Positions 43,849-51,744 of a stretch of 64,000 bases of DNA are shown piece after piece; position 1 is the stretch's first letter; each line of letters opens with the position of its first letter. The stretch lies in the NCBI GenBank assembly GCA_964405665.1, contig CAYOOT010000006.1:1-64000 (forward strand), given 5' to 3'. The notes below the pieces were generated by a model. That model made no database searches. It saw nothing but the letters and a program-made list of their open reading frames with translations, and had not been told where the DNA came from. The stretch is from CAYOOT01 sp964405665. Its GTDB lineage: Bacteria > Bdellovibrionota_C > UBA2361 > SZUA-149 > CAZDWZ01. A program made the position numbers and the translations under genes.

Positions 43849-44861
43849 CGGTAAAATTTTGTATTACTATAGTCATGACATTGGTAACAAGTAGGAAACC
43901 AACGCATACTACCTTTGTTGATCAGGATTGTAGAAACATTTCTTATTTCATTGGGAAATTTATTACGAAGCTCTTCAATAAATTTGTTGTAAGTAAAATA
44001 GGTAGGAGTTTGTAATTCTATTTCATTTCTACATTCTCCAATTTGCTGAATGTATTCTGTGACATCAGGGTGCTTGTTGCAAAATGAAAATAATTCTTTT
44101 TCTTTTTTGACATCAAAACTATTGAGGTACAACTGACATTTAAAGAAAGTTCGATTAATTTTTTCTAAATCTATTTCAGTTCTGTATCCGACAATTATTT
44201 TTTCTGACTCCAGCTTTTCTAAACGATAATTGATTAAGGCTGGACTACTAGCACATACTTTTGCTAAATCACTAAGACTGATTCGAGCGTTTTGTGAAAG
44301 CTCTAAAAGAATATTAAAATCTGTTTGATCCAAAATAGATTTCTGAGGAATTTCTCCGACATGTAAATAATGAGTTCCAGCAGAATGAAAATACTTTTTT
44401 CTAAAAATCCAAAAATTAACAACAGTTAAAACACTAGTGTTAATGATAATATCAGATACCGGACCAAGGATTCTCCCCTGCTCTTCGTAAAACTCAACAG
44501 GTGATTCTGCCGCAATGGAAACAATTAAATCCCAAGCTCCGTCACATTCCACCACCCAAAATACCTTTTTTTCCTTAGCAAGTGTTGCAATAAATTTTCT
44601 TCTTCTACTTTCTTCCCCGCCAAAGCGAATATAAGTTTTATAAAGTGTGAGTCCCAATTTAGAAAGATTGACAATTGTTTTATAACCGGAAATCACCCCC
44701 AATTCTTCTAAACGTTTAATCCGATATTCTACTCGATCTCTTCCTTGTTTAAGAGTCCTGGCTAATTCTGAAAAGGAAGCACGAGCATTGTGATCTAAGG
44801 AGTAAAGAATTTTCTGATCGAGATTATCCAGGTTAATATCATTTTCGGAATTTTTCTGCAT
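43845..44861 (-). CDS. Lrp/AsnC-family regulator with two HTH-sensor units
   Basis: About 338 residues with a duplicated architecture. Unit 1: HTH at NLDQKILYSLDHNARASFSELA then a ligand-type domain (to about 150). Unit 2: HTH at DQTDFNILLELSQNARISLSDLA with a second sensor-like domain. Single Lrp/AsnC proteins are about 150 residues, so this is a fused dimer, a form seen in archaea and some uncultured bacteria. The ATG at 44861 is used; a GTG at 44888 is possible. An inverted repeat TATTTTGCC / GGCAAAATA (44861-44869 and 44908-44916) overlaps its start region and may be its operator. Followed by alaX. Confidence 0.82.
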   Translation of the reverse strand: MQKNSENDINLDNLDQKILYSLDHNARASFSELARTLKQGRDRVEYRIKRLEELGVISGYKTIVNLSKLGLTLYKTYIRFGGEESRRRKFIATLAKEKKVFWVVECDGAWDLIVSIAAESPVEFYEEQGRILGPVSDIIINTSVLTVVNFWIFRKKYFHSAGTHYLHVGEIPQKSILDQTDFNILLELSQNARISLSDLAKVCASSPALINYRLEKLESEKIIVGYRTEIDLEKINRTFFKCQLYLNSFDVKKEKELFSFCNKHPDVTEYIQQIGECRNEIELQTPTYFTYNKFIEELRNKFPNEIRNVSTILINKGSMRWFPTCYQCHDYSNTKFYR

Positions 44862-44916
44862 ATTTTGCCAAAAAAGTAAGAAATACACTTTTAATTTATC
44901 TTATATAGGCAAAATA
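44861..44916. promoter_or_regulatory. Inverted repeat over the AsnC-like gene promoter
   Basis: TATTTTGCC at 44861-44869 and GGCAAAATA at 44908-44916 are perfect nine-base arms around a TATAAG-like -10 on the minus strand. The site also lies upstream of the divergent transporter gene at 44978, so both could be controlled from it. Confidence 0.4.
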
Positions 44917-44977
44917 TCAAGTGTTATTTACAATATATTAAATTAGCTTCAATCTCTTCTTTTATTGAGGAAAGACT

Positions 44978-45847
44978 TTGAAAACTAATTTTGCTTATCC
45001 GGCGGCTTTTATTTGTTACATTCTTTGGGGAATCTCCCCTGTTTACTGGAAACAACTTCAAGAGATTAATCCTCTGGAAGTTCTTTGTTATCGAATTATT
45101 TATTCCTTTGTCTTCTTATTTCTTTATTTATTATTTTTTAAACGAAAGAGAATATTAAACTTTAGCCTATTGGAACTTAAGTCCTCTTTTTTGCCTGCCC
45201 TGGCAGTTTCTCTTAATTGGGGTATTTATATTTGGGGTATTAACAATGGTCATTTAGTGGCTTCCAGTATTGGTTATTTTATTTCTCCGATTATCGGCAT
45301 CTTAATTGCGGCTAGCTACTTCCAAGAAAAGTTATTTTTTACCGATAAAATTGCTCTTTGCTTTGTAATATCGGCGGCAGCAATTCTTTCTCTATCTTAT
45401 CTTAATGATATCTCCTTGGCATTAGGGCTTGCTATCAGTATTAATATCTATGCTGTTTTTAAGAAAAATATCAAACTATGTCCCATTGATAGTATTTTTT
45501 TAGAAAGTGAGATTATGCTCATTCCCGCTATAGTTTGTTTGTTGTTTTTAAAAAATTTTCATTTTTCTGTAAATACAGAACACAGTCAGTTATTTTATAT
45601 TATCGGATCGGGCCCAGTAACAATGATTCCTCTTTTATTCTTCTCTTATGCCGTTAGTAAAATTCCTTTGACCAATATCAGCATGATTCAATTTACAAAT
45701 CCCAGCATAGTTTTCCTTTTAGGGTATTTTGTTTACGATGAACCAATTCCCTTGATAAAATTTATTGCCATATTTCTTGTTTGGTTGGGGATTGTTATTT
45801 TTGTTCTTGGTAAATCGCTAAAACTGAAAGTTTGCTCAGCAACGTAA
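44978..45847 (+). CDS. RarD-like EamA/DMT-family transporter
   Basis: A 289-residue inner-membrane protein with about ten hydrophobic helices. It begins AYPAAFICYILWGISPVYWK and has YFISPIIGILIAASYFQEKL, both typical of RarD-type EamA permeases. E. coli RarD is linked to chloramphenicol sensitivity, but the natural substrate is unknown; other DMT proteins export amino acids or metabolites. The start is TTG at 44978 with GAGG well placed upstream. It is divergent from the AsnC-like regulator, an arrangement common for amino-acid exporters. Confidence 0.82.
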   Translation: MKTNFAYPAAFICYILWGISPVYWKQLQEINPLEVLCYRIIYSFVFLFLYLLFFKRKRILNFSLLELKSSFLPALAVSLNWGIYIWGINNGHLVASSIGYFISPIIGILIAASYFQEKLFFTDKIALCFVISAAAILSLSYLNDISLALGLAISINIYAVFKKNIKLCPIDSIFLESEIMLIPAIVCLLFLKNFHFSVNTEHSQLFYIIGSGPVTMIPLLFFSYAVSKIPLTNISMIQFTNPSIVFLLGYFVYDEPIPLIKFIAIFLVWLGIVIFVLGKSLKLKVCSAT

Positions 45848-45905
45848 TCTGTGCTTAAAATAATGCCGCACACATAAACTTAGCAATTAAAACCGAGAAT
45901 TTTTC

Positions 45906-46901
45906 ATGACTAAAATTACTGTCTTAGGTTCTGGGAGTTGGGGAACTGCTCTTTGTAATCATTTAGCGAAAAAATCCTATCCGCTTACTCTCTGGGGAAG
46001 AGACGAAAAAGTTTTAAATGAAATAGTGAATCAGCGCAAAAATTCAAAATATTTCCCCGAAATTACATTGGTTGCGGGGATTAATGTAAGTACCAATTTA
46101 GAAATTGCGGTGAAAGATGCCGATCTAATAGTCTTTGTTTTACCTTCTTTTGCAGTGAGAGAAGTTAGCGCTAAAATAAAAGGAAAAATTAAAAAAGGTG
46201 CATTAATTGTCAATACAGCAAAAGGTTTAGAAAAAACATCTCTTAAAACATTGTCTAAGGTTTTAAAAGAAGAATTAGGTAGTGATCAGAAAATTTCTGT
46301 TTTATCAGGACCAAGCTTTGCTCAAGAAGTTTTATTGGGGTTGCCTACCGCGGTGACTGTAGCTGCCAGTGATATTGAAATAGCTAAGCAAGTAGCTAGC
46401 ATTTTTCATTCAGAAAGTTTTAGAGTGTATTCTTCCAAAGATATAACCGGCGTTGAGTTTAGTGGAGTGATAAAAAATGTTTTGGCCATTGCCTCAGGAG
46501 TGATTGAGGGCATGGGGATGGGAACAAATTCCCGAGCAGCCTTAATTACCAGGGGGCTGGTGGAGATGAGGAGATTGGTTGTGGCACTGGGTGGTGAGCA
46601 AGAAACTGTAATTGGCTTAAGTGGGTTAGGAGATTTGTTACTGACAGCCACAGGAGAATTAAGCAGAAATTATCAAGTGGGATTGAGATTAGGTCGTGGT
46701 GAAAAATTAGAGGATATTCTGAAAAATATTGGACAAGTTGCCGAAGGGGTTTTTGTTGCCCCAATTATTAAAGAATTGGCAGCTAAGAATAAAGTGGAAA
46801 TGCCGATTGTCGAACAAGTTTGCGCGATTCTTGATGGAACATCTTCTGTCAAAGATGCGGTGAAGAATCTTCTTAATCGTAGTCCCAAAATAGAGATGTA
46901 A
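45906..46901 (+). CDS. gpsA: Glycerol-3-phosphate dehydrogenase [NAD(P)+]
   Basis: Makes sn-glycerol-3-phosphate from dihydroxyacetone phosphate for phospholipid synthesis. The 331 residues begin with the dinucleotide motif VLGSGSWGTALCNHLA, followed by NTAKGLE near 102, LSGPSFAQEV near 135, the catalytic Lys in GVIKNVLAIASGVIEGMG and the C-terminal GLSGLGDLLLTATGELSRN. All are canonical for GpsA. It is followed by a double hairpin repeat. Confidence 0.96.
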   Translation: MTKITVLGSGSWGTALCNHLAKKSYPLTLWGRDEKVLNEIVNQRKNSKYFPEITLVAGINVSTNLEIAVKDADLIVFVLPSFAVREVSAKIKGKIKKGALIVNTAKGLEKTSLKTLSKVLKEELGSDQKISVLSGPSFAQEVLLGLPTAVTVAASDIEIAKQVASIFHSESFRVYSSKDITGVEFSGVIKNVLAIASGVIEGMGMGTNSRAALITRGLVEMRRLVVALGGEQETVIGLSGLGDLLLTATGELSRNYQVGLRLGRGEKLEDILKNIGQVAEGVFVAPIIKELAAKNKVEMPIVEQVCAILDGTSSVKDAVKNLLNRSPKIEM

Positions 46902-46905
46902 GGCT

Positions 46906-46977
46906 TGTATGGGGGCAGGTTTTATACCTGCCCGTTTTATCTAGATATTACGGGCACCCATAAAGGGTGCCCCTACA
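46906..46977. repeat. Double-hairpin intergenic repeat (GTAGGGGC family), copy 5
   Basis: Two hairpins: the left with GGGCAGG stem and TTTTATA loop, the right with GGGCACCC stem and ATAAA loop. It lies between convergent gpsA and the DUF1003 gene. The left hairpin matches the copy 1 type and the right matches copies 2-4, so it is a hybrid of the two stem types. Confidence 0.85.
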
Positions 46978-47003
46978 TTTGAAAAATTTTATGTAGATTA
47001 GAA

Positions 47004-47708
47004 TTAAGATTTTTTGTTTGCCAGTTCTTGCATTAACTGAGTTTGAATTTCCTGAATTTCTAACAATCTTTGCCATTGGTGAGTCATCAACTGATCCATC
47101 TTCAGATTTAAATGCCTGATTTCTAATTCAGCTTTGAGATTAACTTTATAATCATGTTCCGAACGCAATCGATCTTTTGCTTCTTGGCGATTTTGACTCA
47201 TCATAATTACCGGAGCTTGCAAAGCGGCAAGGCAGGAGAGAATAAGATTAAGTAATATAAAAGGATAAGGATCAAAATTTTTATCTCCAATAAGAACATT
47301 ATAAAGAATCCAGACTGCGAGAAGCGTAAAGAAGCTCAAGATAAAGCTCCAACTTCCCCCGAATTCAGCAATTTTATCAGCTAGTCTTTGTCCGAAAGTT
47401 GTTTGTTCACTAAATTCTGAATTTAAATTTTGGGAAATAAGCTCTTGTTCTTTCAGGCTATTGATTACTTGAACTTCTAGATCTGTAAGCTCACCTTTTT
47501 CTTCTTCAATTGTTTGTTTGATGTACTCACCGCGAAAGTGATTTAAGCATTTAAAACACAGTGGATTATTCTGATCCCAATTGGGATGTTCTTTTTTAAT
47601 TAAATTATTAATTGCCTCACTATGCATAGTTCCACGAGAAGCCTCTTTGTAATGCATTTCTTTGTTGCAGATAGAACAGGAAATATTAGGAATATTATTT
47701 TTTGTCAT
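47004..47708 (-). CDS. DUF1003 membrane protein with N-terminal zinc-finger-like region
   Basis: A 234-residue protein. Residues 1-60 contain CSICNKEM and CFKCLNHF, two CxxC pairs that could bind one zinc. The DUF1003 core follows, with two membrane helices and the typical FGQRLADKIAEFGGSWSFILSF and the QAPVIMMSQNRQEAKDR motif. A helical tail ends it. The function of DUF1003 is unknown. The start overlaps the mprF stop (ATGA), so it is the last gene of the cysteine-rich/acvB/mprF operon. Confidence 0.85.
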   Translation of the reverse strand: MTKNNIPNISCSICNKEMHYKEASRGTMHSEAINNLIKKEHPNWDQNNPLCFKCLNHFRGEYIKQTIEEEKGELTDLEVQVINSLKEQELISQNLNSEFSEQTTFGQRLADKIAEFGGSWSFILSFFTLLAVWILYNVLIGDKNFDPYPFILLNLILSCLAALQAPVIMMSQNRQEAKDRLRSEHDYKVNLKAELEIRHLNLKMDQLMTHQWQRLLEIQEIQTQLMQELANKKS

Positions 47709-50305
47709 TTGCTGATTACTCCTTTAAGGCTACCGGAAATTAAACTGGCAATGTTGGTAATAACCTGTGGTAAGGCCAAAGTGCTGGGAGATGCTAAATA
47801 TTTTGGTTCCCAAATAGGATGAAATTTTTCTTTGAAGTGCCTTAAACCTTCAAAGTTATAAAAATTATTTCCTTGAGAATATAAGTATGTGCAGAGCTTG
47901 TTCCAAACCGGAGCGGTTCTTCGTGACTCAAATCCCGATAGCGGGGCCATCCCTAAATTAAAACGATGATAGCCTTCCTTTTTCCCCCAGAGCATTAAAT
48001 TTAAAAAAAGATATTCCATTAATCCATTGGGAGGATTTTTAACATAACGCATTAAATCAACCGAAAGCTCTTCTTTAATATCAGACGTCCAGACATTGGA
48101 AAAAGCCATTATTTCATTATTTTTCCTTACTGTAGCAAGAGGAAAAAAGGATAAATAGTTTTCATCAAAATACCCTACAGAAAACCCTTTTTCTTTTGAT
48201 TTTTTCGTTTCTAACCATTGGTTGGAAACTTCTTTTAGTCTGGGTAAATATTGAGGTAATGCTGAGGCCGGTTCAATAGAAAAAGTATAACCATCTTTTT
48301 CAAATCTATTTAATACTTGTCTAAATCCTTTTCCCTGTGCCCCGTCAATAGTGAAGGTATGAAGTAAAACAATGGCTTGTTCTCCTAATTTATGAAATCT
48401 TAATCCAATATCAAGATAGATAGGAAAATATTTCGTTGAAATTTCATAGAAAGCGCAAAAGCCACTGTAGGTGTCGCAAAGTTCTCTAAATTGCCAAACT
48501 AATTCTTCCACATCTTCTTCTCGACCTACGGGATCTCCCATCGAGACCCAGCTATTGCCTGTGATCCGATACATAATAAAAGAAAGGCTATTTTCCAATT
48601 GAAAGAATAATTTATCGCCTACTAAAGCCAAATTGGATTCACTGGATAAGGAATTACGCACTACGGGTAATATTTTTTCTAAGTCATTTTTTGAAGGGAG
48701 TTTGCCAGCAAATCTTTTTGTCCGAAGTAAAAATACTCTTAATGCCAGAATTAGAATAATTAAAGAGGCAATGACGGAACTTCTTAAAAATCTGGGTGCA
48801 TCAGACTCAAAGGCAAACTCCCACCAGAGTTTATGAGCATAGTCGATATGTTTGTAGGAAAATAAACCTAGCCAAATACTAATTCCGATAACAATCGCAA
48901 TGGAAATAAAATGCGTCAGACTTAAAGATGAAAATAAAGATCCTTTTCGATAAAAGTATTGTTTGCTTACAAGCACAGCCACAAAAATTATACTTAAAAA
49001 AATCGCTTCTTCATAATCAAAACCTTTGGCTAAAGAAGTAAAAATACCAATTCCTAAAAGCACGCAACTGATTCGATAAGCACTATCTAATCTTCTGCGG
49101 ATTGCCCCGGACATGATTAATAGAAAAACTCCGGTAACACTGTTGGCAAAGTGAGAACTTTCCAAGATGGAAAGAGGAATAATATCGGCAATCCATTGCA
49201 GTCGATATTGTAATGTGGGTGTTGCCCCGGAAAAAAGCAGCACAATACCTGCTAAAAATACTGCAAAAGAAAGACAGGGAGGAACAACTGTAGCAACAAT
49301 ATTTTTTGTTGAAAGTAAAACTTGCTCAAACTTTAAGGAATCAATTATTCTTTTCCTAATTTCATAAGCTGTATAGAGAATCAAAGCAAGAATGAAAGGG
49401 ATAAAATAATAGATAAATCTAAATACTATTAGGGAAGCAAGAATTCCGGAACGACTTTCTCCTTGACCAAGAATTTTAAGAATAATAGTTTCAAATACGC
49501 CCAGTCCGCCTGGAATATGCGTAATGACGGCGATAATTTGGCCGATTAAAAAACTGGAAAGTGAATGGAAAAAACTGATGTTTTGTATTGTTGGTAAAAG
49601 ATAATATAAAGTTGTAGCTGCCAATAGCCAATCTAAACTGGCGGCAGATAGTGCAAATACTGCCAAAGAAAAGTTAGGTAAAATCTTAAGAAGAGGAAAC
49701 CTTTTAGAGAGAATTTTTTTATTTGCCGATAAAAACAAATAAGTAATTATCGGAAAAAGTAGAATTACTGCGAGCAAGAAAGCAAAATTGTTGGAAACAC
49801 CTAAGGCAATGGACAAATCTGAGGGATAATATAAAGCGGTTAGTCCCGCCAGCAAGAATAATCCGGACCAAAAATGCGTTCCCGAAAATAAAATGACTTT
49901 AGCAATCTCTGTTGCTGAAATGCCCCAGATTGAATAGAAACGGTAGCGCACGGCACCACCACTTAATAGTGCAAAGCCGATTGTTTGACTAAAGGCATAA
50001 CTGATTAAGGAGGTGAAGGCCACCTTGTGATAAGAAATAGTTTTCTTTAAATAAACAAAAGCCAAAGTGTCATAGAGAGTTAGAATAAAATAATTAAGAC
50101 CACAGAAGAAAACACTTAAAACAATTTTTCTATTTTCAATTTGACTTACTTTAGAAATAATCTCTTGATAACTATATTCATTTAAAAGTTCATATAAAAC
50201 AAAAATTGCGATGCTTAAGAGAAACGGTGGAATTATTTTCCCGATAATTTCTACAAAGGCAGGAGGAATTTCAAAAGCAAATTTTTTACTTTTAGTTTCT
50301 TTCAT
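47705..50305 (-). CDS. mprF: Phosphatidylglycerol lysyltransferase/flippase MprF
   Basis: An 866-residue bifunctional membrane protein. The N-terminal half has many membrane helices and works as the lipid flippase in known MprF (conserved part HIPGGLGVFETIIL). The C-terminal cytoplasmic domain (from about residue 540) is the DUF2156 aminoacyl-transferase, with WVSMGDPVGREE, KLGEQAIVLL and the C-terminal FNLGMAPLSGFE. It transfers lysine or alanine from aminoacyl-tRNA to phosphatidylglycerol, reducing surface charge and raising cationic-peptide resistance. In alpha-proteobacteria the homologue LpiA is paired with AcvB, as here. Confidence 0.93.
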   Translation of the reverse strand: MKETKSKKFAFEIPPAFVEIIGKIIPPFLLSIAIFVLYELLNEYSYQEIISKVSQIENRKIVLSVFFCGLNYFILTLYDTLAFVYLKKTISYHKVAFTSLISYAFSQTIGFALLSGGAVRYRFYSIWGISATEIAKVILFSGTHFWSGLFLLAGLTALYYPSDLSIALGVSNNFAFLLAVILLFPIITYLFLSANKKILSKRFPLLKILPNFSLAVFALSAASLDWLLAATTLYYLLPTIQNISFFHSLSSFLIGQIIAVITHIPGGLGVFETIILKILGQGESRSGILASLIVFRFIYYFIPFILALILYTAYEIRKRIIDSLKFEQVLLSTKNIVATVVPPCLSFAVFLAGIVLLFSGATPTLQYRLQWIADIIPLSILESSHFANSVTGVFLLIMSGAIRRRLDSAYRISCVLLGIGIFTSLAKGFDYEEAIFLSIIFVAVLVSKQYFYRKGSLFSSLSLTHFISIAIVIGISIWLGLFSYKHIDYAHKLWWEFAFESDAPRFLRSSVIASLIILILALRVFLLRTKRFAGKLPSKNDLEKILPVVRNSLSSESNLALVGDKLFFQLENSLSFIMYRITGNSWVSMGDPVGREEDVEELVWQFRELCDTYSGFCAFYEISTKYFPIYLDIGLRFHKLGEQAIVLLHTFTIDGAQGKGFRQVLNRFEKDGYTFSIEPASALPQYLPRLKEVSNQWLETKKSKEKGFSVGYFDENYLSFFPLATVRKNNEIMAFSNVWTSDIKEELSVDLMRYVKNPPNGLMEYLFLNLMLWGKKEGYHRFNLGMAPLSGFESRRTAPVWNKLCTYLYSQGNNFYNFEGLRHFKEKFHPIWEPKYLASPSTLALPQVITNIASLISGSLKGVISK

Positions 50306-50325
50306 TTAAAAACAATGGAAATTTC

Positions 50326-51744
50326 TTACTTTTTTGAAGGAAGCAACTTCAGTATTGTCTGGGCAAGGGTTTCGTAATCTCCATCAAAATGATGAGATCC
50401 CCCCAGCTCTTTTACTATTATATCGCTATTCTTTAGTTTACTGCAAAGCGAATCTTCCTCTTCGTCGCTGCCATAAAGGCAAATAATCGATTGCCGATTT
50501 AATTTACTTATTTCCGGTAAAATTTCCTGTTCATCTTCTGGGGTCTCGATATCCAGCCAGTCCGTAAAATGTATTTCAAACTCTGCCGTCAAACCGGGAT
50601 TAAGTAAGATAGTGCTTAGAACCTTACTTTTAATTTTATTTTCCATTTTATTTAAAGCAAAGGGTAAAACTTCAGCTCCCAAAGAATAGCCAATTAATAA
50701 GACTTTTTCCGATCCCCATTTCTTTTGGTAATTTAAGATTATATTTTCTAAATCCTGGGCTAAGGTTTCCGCATTTTTTTCTTTCCAAAAATATTTTAAG
50801 GCATCAAAACCGACGACATTGATTTGGTTTTCTTGGAAATAATCTCCAAGAGCTTTATCAATTGTTGCCCAACCACCATCTCCGGAGAGTAAGATAATAA
50901 AATAATCTTTAATAGCGTTTTCACTGGGAAGTTCGATTAAAGGAAGCTCAGAGATTTTTTCTGTCTGAATAACAGGACTTTGAGGTTTCTGTTCTTCACT
51001 TAATTTTATAAATTTATCAAAAAGCTCACAAGAATGTTCAGTACAAGAAAAAACTTCCCGCTTTGCTTGATAATTTTCAGCTAAAGCCTGAGGAAAACCT
51101 AGAGCAGACTTATTCTGGCAAGTATTTTTAAGCGCTAAATTAAAATACCAAGGAATATTAATCGATTTAGTCATTTCCAGATTAATGCTTTTTCTCTTTT
51201 TAGTTAAACTTGATTTGGGTTCAGAATCGGGGCAAAGTTTTTTTGTAAAAGGCAATTCTGGGCAGAAATTATAGGAAACACCTCCGAGAAAGCTTTTTGA
51301 AGATTGGGCAAGAATAGTATAGACCAGTGCACTTCCTACTCCATCACCGATTAATAAAGGTTTGCTAACCTCATCTAATTTTGCCATTTTTTGAATGACT
51401 TGGCTTAAGCGCTCAAATTCACCGGCAAGATAAATACAGTCTTCATTATCTTTATTAAGTTCTTTTAAATAAGAGGCCACATCAATTTTAACTAAAAGGA
51501 TAGATTTTTTTTGAAGTTCAGAAATTTCCAAAGGAATGTTTTCTGAGACATTATTCCCTGCAAGGTAAAATACTACCAGCCTGGGCTGTTCTTTTGTTTT
51601 GAAATAACTGATTTTACCAAAGCGTGTAGTTGCTAAGACTTCTTGGGAAAAACAATCTTGTACAAAGAGGGAAAGCAAAAGAAAAGTTAAAAAAATGAAT
51701 TTATTAATTAGAGTTAGTGCTCTAGAATTTATTATGACAGACAT
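50326..51744 (-). CDS. acvB: AcvB/VirJ-like periplasmic lysyl-PG hydrolase candidate
   Basis: About 472 residues with a signal peptide (KFIFLTFLLLSLFVQDCFS). The C-terminal VirJ domain is recognisable from LSGDGGWATIDKALGDYF, VVGFDALKYFWKEK and the nucleophile motif LLIGYSLGAEVLP (GxSxG), with a C-terminal His in GGSHHFDGD. Length fits AcvB, which has an extra N-terminal domain, rather than VirJ. In Agrobacterium, AcvB removes lysine from lysyl-phosphatidylglycerol and is encoded with the mprF homologue lpiA. ATG at 51744 is used; ATG at 51756 is also possible. Both overlap the end of cysteine-rich gene D. Confidence 0.85.
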   Translation of the reverse strand: MSVIINSRALTLINKFIFLTFLLLSLFVQDCFSQEVLATTRFGKISYFKTKEQPRLVVFYLAGNNVSENIPLEISELQKKSILLVKIDVASYLKELNKDNEDCIYLAGEFERLSQVIQKMAKLDEVSKPLLIGDGVGSALVYTILAQSSKSFLGGVSYNFCPELPFTKKLCPDSEPKSSLTKKRKSINLEMTKSINIPWYFNLALKNTCQNKSALGFPQALAENYQAKREVFSCTEHSCELFDKFIKLSEEQKPQSPVIQTEKISELPLIELPSENAIKDYFIILLSGDGGWATIDKALGDYFQENQINVVGFDALKYFWKEKNAETLAQDLENIILNYQKKWGSEKVLLIGYSLGAEVLPFALNKMENKIKSKVLSTILLNPGLTAEFEIHFTDWLDIETPEDEQEILPEISKLNRQSIICLYGSDEEEDSLCSKLKNSDIIVKELGGSHHFDGDYETLAQTILKLLPSKK

